Assembly (NCBI GenBank): GCA_002705055.1
Contig: PAHY01000064.1
Location: forward strand, 61,205 to 125,204
Origin: Planctomycetota bacterium
GTDB taxonomy: Bacteria > Planctomycetota > UBA1135
Length of the DNA: 64,000 nucleotides
Reading direction: 5' to 3'
Below the pieces are notes generated by a model. That model did not search any database. It saw nothing but the letters and a program-made list of their open reading frames with translations, and was not told the origin of the DNA. The position numbers and the translations under genes were made by a program. Within the stretch, counting starts at the first letter, position 1; every line of letters begins with the position of its first letter. Positions 1-9,692 of this stretch are shown piece after piece.

Positions 1-84
1 TTCCTGGGCACGCTGTCGAAGTCGACCCTGTTCGATCGTTACCGCCGCGAACTGATCGTCCAGACCTCGGCGCGCGCCGAGTAA
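1..84 (+). CDS. C-terminal fragment of a CDS starting upstream of the window (…FLGTLSKSTLFDRYRRELIVQTSARAE*), function not assignable
   Basis: Open frame 1 from base 1 to TAA at 82-84; convergent with next gene. Confidence 0.5.
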   Translation, partial: FLGTLSKSTLFDRYRRELIVQTSARAE

Positions 85-86
85 GC

Positions 87-1547
87 TCAGTCGGCGGTCA
101 AGGCGGCGTGCAGGGCCTGCTGCCAGGCCCGCTCCTCATCCTCGGCCAGCGGGCGCCCTTTCTGCGCCGCCTGCAGCACCGCACGCAGGCCGCGATCGAG
201 CGCATCGCGCTGCGGCTTGTCGAGCTGCGCGGCGACCCCCTGCTTGCCCTGAGCGCTCGGCGTCGAAGGCCCCTGCGCGCTGCGCGCATGCGAGAGGGCG
301 CGGATGGCGCGGGCGTGCGTCAGCGCGCGGTCGAGCAGCAGCCAGGCGAGACGCGGCTGGGCGACCGGGCCGATCAGGCGGAAATGCCCCGTCTCGCCCG
401 GGAACATGCGGCGGAACAGCGCGCTCTGCGAGTCCCAGGCCTTGCCGATGCGGGCGCCGCCGAACCAAGCCCCGGCTCCGCCGAGGAGGCCGCCGAGCAG
501 CATGCCGGTTCCCAGCGAAAGGCCGCCGACCGCGAGGTCGAGGCCGCCGCCGAGCAGCGCGCCCCAGCCTGCCGCGTAGAGCGTCAGCTGCTGCCGGGTG
601 AGGCCAAACACCCGCCAGCTGGTTTCGCTGAACAGGTCCTCGCTCAGCAGCTCCAGCGTGCTCGGGGCGAGCGCATCGGCCGGGTGCCCGTAGAGCTCGG
701 CGAGATCGCGCCGCAGTCCCGCTTCGAGCTTGCGCAGCGCATCCTGGTAGTCCGCGGCCAGCTCGACATCGGTGCCGACGCTGTCGCCGTGAGGCGGGGC
801 CGGCTTGCGCTCGACGTGGCGCAGCAGCACGCCAATGCCTTCGGCCAGGGTCTCGGTGGCCTGGCGGTCGCGGCGCGCGCGCTGCTCGCGCAGGTGCGCG
901 ATCGCGGTCTCCGCGGCCGGGCGCCAATCCGAGCGCACCGCGCCCAGGACCTCGAGCAGCCGCAGGCGTGCATCCAAGCCGGCCTGATGGGCGTCGAACT
1001 CGTGGACCGCGTTGAAGAACTGGGTCAGCACCGGGCGCCAGCTCCCGGCGTGATCCTGCGGTCCGATCCGATTCAGCAGCGCGATGCCCGGCTGCCCGGC
1101 CCAGCGGAGGATCTCCATCTCGGCTTCGTGCACCGGCCGATAGGGGCGCGACGCATCGACCACATACAGCACCCCGGCTTCGCCTTCGACCAGCGGGCGC
1201 AGGAGCTCGACTTCGTCCTCAAAGTCCGGTTCGCCCAGCCGGCGTGGTGCCGCGCCGCCAAAGTGCTCGACGAAGGCGCGCACCGCTTCCTGGCGTTCGC
1301 TGGCATCGCTCGCGCGCGCCCGCAGCCAGGCCAGCGCGGCGGCGGCTTCCTGAAAGCCGGGCGTGTCGATGACGCGCAGCACCGGCTGACCCTCGTGCAT
1401 CAGCGCATAGCTGCCCGAGCGCGCGGTCGTGCCGGGCGTGCGATCAATCGGCACGCTCGCGTCCTCGGTGAGGCTGGCGACGACGGAGGACTTGCCCTTG
1501 TTGACATGGCCGACGACGACCAGGGTGGGCAGCTTGGGGGTGCTCAT
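87..1547 (-). CDS. GTPase with C-terminal DUF3482-like/glycine-zipper region
   Basis: P-loop GHVNKGKSS, DTPG, LNRIG motifs; Gly-rich membrane segment; paired with DUF2868-like gene. Confidence 0.8.
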   Translation of the reverse strand: MSTPKLPTLVVVGHVNKGKSSVVASLTEDASVPIDRTPGTTARSGSYALMHEGQPVLRVIDTPGFQEAAAALAWLRARASDASERQEAVRAFVEHFGGAAPRRLGEPDFEDEVELLRPLVEGEAGVLYVVDASRPYRPVHEAEMEILRWAGQPGIALLNRIGPQDHAGSWRPVLTQFFNAVHEFDAHQAGLDARLRLLEVLGAVRSDWRPAAETAIAHLREQRARRDRQATETLAEGIGVLLRHVERKPAPPHGDSVGTDVELAADYQDALRKLEAGLRRDLAELYGHPADALAPSTLELLSEDLFSETSWRVFGLTRQQLTLYAAGWGALLGGGLDLAVGGLSLGTGMLLGGLLGGAGAWFGGARIGKAWDSQSALFRRMFPGETGHFRLIGPVAQPRLAWLLLDRALTHARAIRALSHARSAQGPSTPSAQGKQGVAAQLDKPQRDALDRGLRAVLQAAQKGRPLAEDEERAWQQALHAALTAD

Positions 1548-3118
1548 CCCAGGGCCTCCACGCGCAGGTAGGGGTCATGAAGCCGCGCCAGATAGTCGCG
1601 CCAGAGCTGCAGCGCGGCTTCGTCTTCGGGGCCAACCAGCGCGACCAGGATCGGAGCGTGGACCCCCAGCGTCTCGCGCAGCTTCTGCAGCGCGCGGGTC
1701 AGCGCCTTGTTGGGGCTCTCGCCCAGCTCCGCGAACAGGACCAGTCCCTGCGCCCGCTTGGCCTGCTCGGCCGCCTGGCGGACGGCGGTCTCGGAGGCAT
1801 GCGCATCGGCGCCGCCGGCTTCCAGCAGCGACTCCGCGGTCCAGGAGAAACCCTGACGCAGCCGGGCTGCGAGCTGCTCGGCTTGGTGCGGGAAGCCTCC
1901 CCAGACCAGCGCGGGAACCGGTCGGGCGGGAATCGCGAAGCCTGCAGCCGAGTCGTCCGCCGACGCACCGGCTGCGCCCGCAGGTGCCGACTCCGCCAGC
2001 AGCTCGCCCTGCACTTCGCTGGGGCGCGGGCCCTGCCAGTCACCCGGCTTCGGCAGCGCGAGCATCAGATCAAACAGGCGCTGAAAGCCGGTGTGATCCA
2101 GCCGGCTGGCCTGCAGGGCGCGGCGCAGTCGCCAGCCGCCGTAGGCCCAGGCGAGCAGGCGGGGGAGCAGCCCCCAGACCAGCTGAGCGACCAGAAGGAA
2201 ACTCCACCAGGCGGCCGAAGCGCGCGCCGAAGCGGCGCCTTCGCCCTGCACGAAGCTGCGGTCCAGGCGATTCCACTGCGTGGCCGCGACCTCTTCCAGG
2301 CTGGGCACAGTTTCGGGAGCCAGCCAGGCCCAGGGCCAAGCCAGCGCCTGCACCAGTCCGTGCAACCAGCTGGCGTCGACCCCGGCCGGGGTCGTCGACC
2401 AGGCAAAGGCCAGATCGCTGAAGACCGCCAGCCAGAGGAAGACCACGGCGGCGGCGAGATGAAAGCCCACCCCGATCGCCTGCGCGCTGCGGAACAGGCC
2501 CCAGCGTTCGGCCTCGGCATAGAGCGGGCGGCGTGTGGCCAGCGCGGTGCGATGCCGCGCCAGTTCTTCCCAGCTGGCGCGCCAGGATTCAGGAGCGGTG
2601 CCCAGCAGGCGGCGGACGATCGGGGCGCGGGCCAGAGCGCCGACCGCCCGTTGCGTGGCGCTGGTCAACGCGCGCCCGCGGGCCGCGCCGGCGCCGAGCG
2701 TGAACAGCAGCAGCGCAAACAGCAGGATCTGCAACAGCACGAACAGGCCGAGGAAGTTCCACAGATTGACCGGGGCGCTGCCGTCGTAAGTCAAGGTGGC
2801 CGAGGCCGCGCCGGCTCCCAGCAGGATGCCGAGACCCTGCGCGATCCGCGCCGCGGTGGTCAGGCTGCGCTGGCAGGCGCGCCCGGGCAGGGCCACGCCG
2901 CTGCTGCGCAGGCGCTGCAGCCAGGCGGCGGCCAGCTGCCAGCGCCAGTCTGCGTCGGTTTCGGCGCGCAGCCGAGCCTGCACCGGATCCGCGTCGTCGC
3001 GATCGAGCAGCTCACGCCCTGCAGCCGCCGCGGCGGGCCGCAGCCCGTCGAGCTGAAGCAGGCCGGTTTCGAGGTCGATCAGTTCGGCCAGACCGGGGCG
3101 AGGGGGCCTTGCCGCCAT
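1544..3118 (-). CDS. DUF2868-like membrane protein, partner of DUF3482 GTPase
   Basis: Long ORF with several TM segments, 4-bp overlap with the GTPase gene; known gene neighbourhood. Confidence 0.7.
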   Translation of the reverse strand: MAARPPRPGLAELIDLETGLLQLDGLRPAAAAAGRELLDRDDADPVQARLRAETDADWRWQLAAAWLQRLRSSGVALPGRACQRSLTTAARIAQGLGILLGAGAASATLTYDGSAPVNLWNFLGLFVLLQILLFALLLFTLGAGAARGRALTSATQRAVGALARAPIVRRLLGTAPESWRASWEELARHRTALATRRPLYAEAERWGLFRSAQAIGVGFHLAAAVVFLWLAVFSDLAFAWSTTPAGVDASWLHGLVQALAWPWAWLAPETVPSLEEVAATQWNRLDRSFVQGEGAASARASAAWWSFLLVAQLVWGLLPRLLAWAYGGWRLRRALQASRLDHTGFQRLFDLMLALPKPGDWQGPRPSEVQGELLAESAPAGAAGASADDSAAGFAIPARPVPALVWGGFPHQAEQLAARLRQGFSWTAESLLEAGGADAHASETAVRQAAEQAKRAQGLVLFAELGESPNKALTRALQKLRETLGVHAPILVALVGPEDEAALQLWRDYLARLHDPYLRVEALG

Positions 3119-3127
3119 GCTGAATCT

Positions 3128-4252
3128 CTAGGCGCCGGCGAGCTGCGGAGCCTCGACCGGTCCACGCTCGTCGATGATCTCGTAGCGCTGATTGCGCTGG
3201 CGCGGGATGAAGCCGGCGGAGCGGATGCAGTTTTCGATCTCTTCGAGCGCGACCAGTTCGAAGCAGCCGGCCGAACTGACGACGTTCTCTTCGAGCATCG
3301 CCGAGCCGAAGTCATTGCAGCCCGCGCGCAGCGCGATGGTCGCGGCTTCGGAGCCCTGGGTGACGAAGCTCGCCTGCAGGTTGTCGAAGTTGTCGAGGAA
3401 GATGCGCGAGACCGCCGTGGTGCGGAAGTACTCACCGTAGGTCTTCTTGCTCCAGCCTTCGGCGAGCATCTTCTCGCCGATCGGATTGCCGCCCGGCTGG
3501 AAGGTCCAGTCGATGAAGGCGGTGAAGCCGCAGGTGCGGTCCTGGACCTGGCGCAGCCGGTCAAGGTGCTCGATACGCTCGGCCACGGTCTCGACGTGTC
3601 CGAACATCATCGTCGCGGTCGTGCGCATGCCCAGCGCATGCGCCTCTTCCATGATGCGCAGCCAAGTGTCGGTGTCGGTCTTGCGCGGCGCGATGATCTC
3701 GCGCACGCGTTCGACCAGGATCTCGGCGCCGCCGCCCGGCATCGAATCCATGCCGGCGGCCTGCAGCCGCTGCAGCACTTCGGTGGTCGGAATCTTCGAG
3801 ACCTTGGAGACGTGCTCGATCTCGGGCGGCGACATGCAGTGCATGTGCAGCTTGGGCCAGCGCTGCTTGATGTCGCGCAGCAGCTCTTCGTACCACTCGA
3901 TCCCCAGCTGGGGATGGTGACCGCCCTGCATCAGGATCTGCACGCCGCCGACGTCGACGGTCTCCTGGATCTTGGCGTAGATCGTCTCGCGGTCGAGCAC
4001 GTAGGACTTCTCGGTGTCCTTCGGCTTGGCGTAGAAGGCGCAGAAGCCGCAATCCGTCACGCAGACGTTGGTCGGATTGAGGTTGCGGTCGATGATGTAG
4101 CTGACGACGCCGTTCGGATGCTTGCGCCAGCGCACCTCGTCGGCGAGGTAGGCCAGCGTGCCCAGATCGGCCTGCTCGTGCAGGATCAGGGCTTCCTCAG
4201 GAGTGATGCGCTCCTCGCGCAGCACCTTGGCGCAGATCTCGGCGACGCTCAT
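3128..4252 (-). CDS. mqnC: Radical SAM dehypoxanthine futalosine cyclase (menaquinone futalosine pathway)
   Basis: NVCVTDCGFCAFY CxxxCxxC motif; MQGGHHPQLGIEWYEELL; SMPGGGAEIL. Confidence 0.88.
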   Translation of the reverse strand: MSVAEICAKVLREERITPEEALILHEQADLGTLAYLADEVRWRKHPNGVVSYIIDRNLNPTNVCVTDCGFCAFYAKPKDTEKSYVLDRETIYAKIQETVDVGGVQILMQGGHHPQLGIEWYEELLRDIKQRWPKLHMHCMSPPEIEHVSKVSKIPTTEVLQRLQAAGMDSMPGGGAEILVERVREIIAPRKTDTDTWLRIMEEAHALGMRTTATMMFGHVETVAERIEHLDRLRQVQDRTCGFTAFIDWTFQPGGNPIGEKMLAEGWSKKTYGEYFRTTAVSRIFLDNFDNLQASFVTQGSEAATIALRAGCNDFGSAMLEENVVSSAGCFELVALEEIENCIRSAGFIPRQRNQRYEIIDERGPVEAPQLAGA

Positions 4253-4305
4253 GAACTCCCTATTCTAGGCTGCCCTCGGCCGCAGTTCTTCCCGGCCTGG
4301 CAGGC

Positions 4306-4851
4306 CTAGTTCAGTTCGGGATCGCGCGGCTGGTGTTTCAGGTGGCGCCAGGCCGGGTCGAGTTCGCCCTTCAGCTGGCCCCACAGCGCGTCCGGGCGCT
4401 CGGGGAAGACCAGCTCGGGGCGGGAGCGGACCACGTGCCAGGCTCCTTCGGCGATCTCGCCGTCCAGTTGCCCGGATTCCCAACCGGCGTAGCCCAGATA
4501 GAAGCGCACTTCGATGCCCTCATTCCAGGCGTCGATCAGGTCGTCGAGCTGGCCGCCGAAGGCGAGGCCGGGGTAGACCTCGACGGCGTCCGGCCCGGGC
4601 GCGCCGTCCTTCAGCGCATGCAGCGCGTCGGACTTCACCGGACCGCCCCAGAGCACCGGGGCCTCGCAGCCCAGCAGCTCGTCGCCGGTGACGAGTTCGG
4701 GCAGGCGGACCGAGAGGGGCCGATTCAGCACCAACCCGAGCGTGCCTTGTTCATCGTGCTCGCAAAGCAGGACGACGCTGCCCGCGAAGTTCGGGTCGGT
4801 CAGCAGCTCGGTGGCAACGAGGAAATCGCCGGCGGCGGGGGCAGACGGCAT
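4306..4851 (-). CDS. yqgE: YqgE/AlgH family protein
   Basis: FLVATELLTDPNFAGSVVLLCEHDEQGTLGLVLNRP; GYAGWESGQLDGEI. Confidence 0.9.
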   Translation of the reverse strand: MPSAPAAGDFLVATELLTDPNFAGSVVLLCEHDEQGTLGLVLNRPLSVRLPELVTGDELLGCEAPVLWGGPVKSDALHALKDGAPGPDAVEVYPGLAFGGQLDDLIDAWNEGIEVRFYLGYAGWESGQLDGEIAEGAWHVVRSRPELVFPERPDALWGQLKGELDPAWRHLKHQPRDPELN

Positions 4852-4860
4852 GCGCTCAGC

Positions 4861-6912
4861 CTAGTTGCGCTGTCCCAGAGCTGCGAGTTGCTCTTCCAGC
4901 ATCTGTCGATCCGGCGCGTCGGGGTTGCGCTCAAGATAGGTCTCGATCACTTCGGCCAGGCCGTCAAGATTGCGCTGCAGCGCCAGCAGCTCCAGCAGGT
5001 GATTGAAGTACTGCGGACTGCTCGGGTCCATCTCGAAGGCGACGCGGGCATCCTGTTCGGCTGCGGGGAACTCGCCGGCATCGCGCAGCAGGCCGACCCA
5101 ATACCGGGCCACGCTGCGGTTGTGATAGAAAGCCGCGATGCGGCGCGAGCCGCGCACGGCCTGATCGGCGTGGACCAGGGCGCGGTCAGCCAGCTCGAGC
5201 ACCTGCTCGGTCGTGGCGGCGCGCACCTGCGCATCCGAGGACAGCGCGTTGCGCTGGTAAAGGACGTCGGCCTGATAGAGCAGGCAGTTTGACAGCCCGA
5301 AGTGCGCTTCCTGCGCGTAGGGGAAACCCTTGAGGGTCTCTTCGAAGACGGCCTTCGCCGTGTCGTAGTCGCCCATGACGTAGAGCGCGTTCCCGAGCCC
5401 GACGTTGCCGGATTCACGCTCGTGGGCGGCGACGAGCACGTCGTTGACGTTGACTTCGAGCGAGCGTTCGAAGAGGTCGAAGGCATCGTCGGCGACCTCG
5501 GCGCGCTCGGCCGAGCGCTGCGGCAGCGACTTCGCGCGTTCCAGGGTGGCGAGCCCGGCCAGCAGCCAGGGGGTCATCGTCTCGGGGCTGACTTCGGTCG
5601 ACCAGCGGGCGAACTTCTCGTTCTCGGCCCACTGCGGCGTGACGCGCGCGATCGGCGTGAGGTTGAGCCCCAGCCAGGCCAGGCTGAGAATCAGCGCGAC
5701 CCCGGCGCCGGCGGAGGAGCGGCCACGCTTGGCCTGTCCGCGCGCCAGTCGGTTGATCCCCAGCGCGAGCAGCAGGACGAAGCCGGCGCTCGACAGGTAG
5801 ACGAAGCGCTCTTCGAAGGGGAAGCGGCCGATCGACTTGGTGTTGAGCACCGGAGTCAGGCCGACGAACAGCAGCCCCAGCCCGATCTGCACCCAGGGGC
5901 GGCGCCGTGCGAACAGCAGCCAGATGGCGGCGGCGCCGAGCAGCGCCAGCGCTCCCAGCGCGGCCGGCCCCCAAAGCGAGAGATCTTCAGGGCCGTGGTC
6001 GAGGCGCAGCGGCCGGAAGGGCCGACTCTCGACCGGATAGACCAGGAAGCCCAGATAACGCGCGACGAGCCCCAGTCCGAGCATCGTCTCGTGGCTGGGA
6101 CTCAGGCCGGCGCGGGTCAGTTGCAGATCGAAGCCCGCCGCGAGCGCGAAACCCTCGCTGCTTCCATCCGGCAGCGGGCCCTCCGCGAAAGCGAAGCCGC
6201 GCAGCACGTAGATCAGGCCGGCGACCAGGAACAGACCGGCCAGGAGCGGCGCGCGGCGCGGCAAGGGCAGGCGCGCGGAGCCAAACGCGGCGACCACCAC
6301 CATCAGCAGCCAGGTCGCGTAGGCGGATTCCTTGGACAGCATGGCCAGGGCCAGCGCGCCGATGGCGAATGGAAGTCGCCCCCGGACCAGCTGGTCGAGC
6401 GCTAGCAGCGAGAAGCAGGTCGCCAGCAGGTCGGGCAGCGCCGAGGCCCAGGCGACGGCCTCGACGTGCGAGCCCGCGAGGGCAAATGCAGCGCCTGCGA
6501 TCAGCCCGACGCGCAGCCCCAGGCCGAGGCCAAGCGCGAGGCGCGCCACGAGCAGGGCGCACAGCGCGTGCACCAGCGTCGAGGCAAAGTGGTACAGGAA
6601 GGGCTCGCCGCCGCCGAACTTGTGCAGGACGACGAAGGCCACCCCGGGAATCGGTCGGTAGTAGCCGGCATAGTTCTGCTGGAACGGCGCGAGCGACCAG
6701 AAGGGCTCGGCGAAGGCGCGCCCGATCGTGCCCCACTCGTCCATCGCGGGGTTGGTCTGCAGCAACTCGATGTCGTCGTAAACGAAGCCGGCCCCCCAGG
6801 TCGAGGAGAAGACCAGCAGCCCAAGCAGGAAAGGCAGCAGCAACCACGCCCAGGGCGTACGGGCCGGGGCGAGCGGCTCAGGCGAGCTGATGGGGGTGGA
6901 GTCCGTCGACAT
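4861..6912 (-). CDS. Polytopic membrane protein with C-terminal TPR region (GT-C/TMTC-like architecture)
   Basis: Many TM helices, FVYDD near the N-terminus, followed by TPR-like helical repeats. Confidence 0.6.
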   Translation of the reverse strand: MSTDSTPISSPEPLAPARTPWAWLLLPFLLGLLVFSSTWGAGFVYDDIELLQTNPAMDEWGTIGRAFAEPFWSLAPFQQNYAGYYRPIPGVAFVVLHKFGGGEPFLYHFASTLVHALCALLVARLALGLGLGLRVGLIAGAAFALAGSHVEAVAWASALPDLLATCFSLLALDQLVRGRLPFAIGALALAMLSKESAYATWLLMVVVAAFGSARLPLPRRAPLLAGLFLVAGLIYVLRGFAFAEGPLPDGSSEGFALAAGFDLQLTRAGLSPSHETMLGLGLVARYLGFLVYPVESRPFRPLRLDHGPEDLSLWGPAALGALALLGAAAIWLLFARRRPWVQIGLGLLFVGLTPVLNTKSIGRFPFEERFVYLSSAGFVLLLALGINRLARGQAKRGRSSAGAGVALILSLAWLGLNLTPIARVTPQWAENEKFARWSTEVSPETMTPWLLAGLATLERAKSLPQRSAERAEVADDAFDLFERSLEVNVNDVLVAAHERESGNVGLGNALYVMGDYDTAKAVFEETLKGFPYAQEAHFGLSNCLLYQADVLYQRNALSSDAQVRAATTEQVLELADRALVHADQAVRGSRRIAAFYHNRSVARYWVGLLRDAGEFPAAEQDARVAFEMDPSSPQYFNHLLELLALQRNLDGLAEVIETYLERNPDAPDRQMLEEQLAALGQRN

Positions 6913-6918
6913 GCCGGC

Positions 6919-8589
6919 TTAGTCTTCGCTCGGTTCGGCAGGAACCCAGGGAGCGCGCTTCTCAGGGTCGAGCTGCGCGCCCGTCGGTCGGAAGCGTACC
7001 GTCACCGAGCTCGTGATCTGGGGGCGGACGAAGCGCAGCGGAACGCGCTCCCGTTCGTCCTCTGAGGCTCCCTGCAACTCGAGTGCCAGGCTCATCGGGT
7101 GAAAGGCGCCCTCCTGGCGGGCGCTGATCTGCACCTTCCATAGCGGCGGCCCGCTCTGGCCGGCGGGGCCGTCCACCTGCTCGATCGAGCTGAGCTCCCA
7201 GTCGATCGCGGGCAGGGTGTTGGCCTCGACCCAGGCGGCGAAGAAGGGCTCCAGGTCCTCGCCGGTGGATTGTTCGAGCGCGGTGCGGAAGTCCAGGGTG
7301 CGCGCATTGCCGCGCGCGTGCTGCGCGAGATAGTGGCGCGCGGCCTTCAGAAAGCGCTCGCGGCCCAGGTACTCATCGAGCAGGTGAATCACCATGCCGC
7401 CCTTGTCGTAGACGAGCAGACCATCGAAGAGCGAAGCCGGATCCGGGGCGGCCAGCGTGTGCGGGTGCTCGCGCATGGCCAGGCGGAAGGTGCTGCGTCG
7501 CCAGCCTTCGAGCAGCTGCGCGGCCTGCTGCGGATCGCGCTCCTCAAACCAGAGCAGCTCGGCCCAGGTCGCCCAGCCCTCGTTGAGCCACAGGTCGCGC
7601 CACTGATAGGGGCTGACCAGATTGCCGAACCACTGGTGGGCCAGCTCGTGCGCCAGCAGCGCCTGATCGCCGGACAGGGCCTCGGTGCGGCCCAGGACCG
7701 ACAGAGTTTGATCCTCCATGCCGCCGATCCACTTGCGGGTGAGCATGTGGCCGTACTTCTCGAAGGGGTAGGGGCCGAAGCGCGCTTCGAAGAAGGTCAT
7801 CATCGCGGGGACCGAGGACAGCGCCTTTTCGATGCGCTCGCGATCTTCTTCCTCGCAGTAGTCCCAGATCGGCACCGATGCCCCCGTGCGCTCGATCCGC
7901 ACCCAGGGGCCGACGCCCAGCGCAACCAGATAGCTGGCGGTGGGGATATCGGTCCGCCAGATCGCGCGGTGATAGCCCGGCCGCGGCGAGGGCCCTTCTT
8001 CGACGAGCTCGCCGATGCCGGCGGCGAGCTGTCCTTCCGGCACATCGATGATCAGCTCGTAGCTGGCCTTGTCGCTGGGGTGGTCGTTGCAGGGGAAGAA
8101 GTGATGGGCGCCGTCCGGCTCGAGATAGGCGACCACGCTGCGGCCGTCGTGGAGCATGCCCACTACGTCACCCTGGGACTCGTCCTGGGGGAACAGCCCG
8201 CGGTAAATCACCTCCAGCTCGATGGATCGGCCGGCGGGGAAGGGGCGCTTGCCGGGGATGCGCAGCAGGTGGGGAACCTGCTGGGCCTCGAGCAGCCGGC
8301 CGTCCACGCGGGTCGCGATGACCTCGAACATGTGGTGGAAGTCGAGCTCGAGGGCCTCCTGATCCTCGAGGAGCTCCAGCTCCAGGGTGGCCGTGGCCTC
8401 GACGAAGCGTCGGGTCGGGTCGATCGCCATCTCCAGGCGGTAGTGGCGGACGTCCATGCCCGCGCGGCCCCGGCCGGGGACCGTCAGATCCGGCAGCGCA
8501 GCCGGGCGCTCGGCAGCCTGAGGAGGCTGCGGAGGGGTCGATCCCTCTTGGGCGAGAAGGGAAATCAGGAGGAACAGCGTGTGAAGCAT
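6919..8589 (-). CDS. M1 family metallopeptidase (aminopeptidase N-like), secreted
   Basis: HELAHQWFGNLV zinc motif, GGMEDQT; signal-peptide-like N-terminus from MLHTLFLL (ORF extends to 8610). Confidence 0.88.
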   Translation of the reverse strand: MLHTLFLLISLLAQEGSTPPQPPQAAERPAALPDLTVPGRGRAGMDVRHYRLEMAIDPTRRFVEATATLELELLEDQEALELDFHHMFEVIATRVDGRLLEAQQVPHLLRIPGKRPFPAGRSIELEVIYRGLFPQDESQGDVVGMLHDGRSVVAYLEPDGAHHFFPCNDHPSDKASYELIIDVPEGQLAAGIGELVEEGPSPRPGYHRAIWRTDIPTASYLVALGVGPWVRIERTGASVPIWDYCEEEDRERIEKALSSVPAMMTFFEARFGPYPFEKYGHMLTRKWIGGMEDQTLSVLGRTEALSGDQALLAHELAHQWFGNLVSPYQWRDLWLNEGWATWAELLWFEERDPQQAAQLLEGWRRSTFRLAMREHPHTLAAPDPASLFDGLLVYDKGGMVIHLLDEYLGRERFLKAARHYLAQHARGNARTLDFRTALEQSTGEDLEPFFAAWVEANTLPAIDWELSSIEQVDGPAGQSGPPLWKVQISARQEGAFHPMSLALELQGASEDERERVPLRFVRPQITSSVTVRFRPTGAQLDPEKRAPWVPAEPSED

Positions 8590-8627
8590 GCGTGGACCCT
8601 GCGGCAACAAAGTTTATGCTATCGGCG

Positions 8628-9692
8628 ATGACGTCCCCGGCTCTGCCCCTGGCTGTCCTGTTCGGCGGTCCCTCCGAAGAGCACGAGATTTCGCTGCGAT
8701 CGGCTCGCACCGTGGTTGAGCACCTCAATCCGGCGCGCTACGAGGTTCATCTGGTCGGGATCACGCGCGAGGGCGGCTGGCTGGGCCCCGAGGCCAGTCG
8801 GCGGCTGCTCTACGGCGAGGATCCAGGCGAAGCCGGCGGTCCGCCCGCGCTTCCTGCGGGCACCGCCTGCGTCTTCCCGGTGCTGCATGGCCCCTTCGGC
8901 GAGGACGGGCGGGTCCAGGGCTGGCTCGAGCTGCTGGGCGTGCCCTGCGTGGGCAGCGGCTCGGTGGGCTCGCAGCTGGCGATCGACAAGGTGCTCACCA
9001 AGCTGGTGCTGCGCGGCAACGGCCTGCCGATCATCCCCTGGAGCGAGGTCGACCGTCGCCGCTGGAGCGAGGATCGCTCGGCCGCGCTCACCGAGGCCGC
9101 GCGCCACGGCTTCCCGTGCTTCGTCAAACCCAACCGTCTGGGTTCGAGCGTAGGCATCAGCCGCGTCGAGCACGCCGACGAGCTGGCAGCCGCCATCGAA
9201 GCGGCGCTCGAGCACGACGCGCTGGTCGTGATCGAACCGGAGATCCCGGGGCGCGAAATCGAGGTCGCGGTGCTCGAAGGCGAGACGCTGCAGGTCAGCG
9301 AGCCGGGCGAGATCGCGCTGGACGGCTGGTATGACTACGCGGCCAAGTACGAGACCGACGCCGCCGAACTGAAGGTGCCCGCCGACGAGCTGCACCCGGC
9401 CACGGTGGCGCGGTTGAAGTCGCTCTCGGCCGAGGCCTTCCGCCTGCTGCGCATGAGCGGCATGGCGCGCGTCGATTTCCGCATCCTCGACAAGCAGGTC
9501 GGCTACGAGTCGGCCGGCCGGATCTACATCAACGAGGTCAACTCGATTCCGGGCTTCACCTCGATTTCGATGTACCCGAAGCTGTTCGATCTCGCCGGGA
9601 TCGGCCTGCCGCATCTGCTCGACGAGCTGGTGCAGGCGGCGCTGCGCCAGGCAGCCGCGCCGCAGCCGCGCGCCGCTAAAGCGCAAGTTTGA
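8628..9692 (+). CDS. ddl: D-alanine--D-alanine ligase
   Basis: FGGPSEEHEISLRSA, GSSVGISRV, INEVNSIPGFT; start set at 8628 (ORF opens at 8592). Confidence 0.92.
   Translation: MTSPALPLAVLFGGPSEEHEISLRSARTVVEHLNPARYEVHLVGITREGGWLGPEASRRLLYGEDPGEAGGPPALPAGTACVFPVLHGPFGEDGRVQGWLELLGVPCVGSGSVGSQLAIDKVLTKLVLRGNGLPIIPWSEVDRRRWSEDRSAALTEAARHGFPCFVKPNRLGSSVGISRVEHADELAAAIEAALEHDALVVIEPEIPGREIEVAVLEGETLQVSEPGEIALDGWYDYAAKYETDAAELKVPADELHPATVARLKSLSAEAFRLLRMSGMARVDFRILDKQVGYESAGRIYINEVNSIPGFTSISMYPKLFDLAGIGLPHLLDELVQAALRQAAAPQPRAAKAQV

Noticed and set aside
1577-4309. 910-aa plus ORF and similar long ORFs (108..1571, 44487..45878, 45992..47779)
   Set aside because: Low-complexity composition, antisense to recognisable genes.
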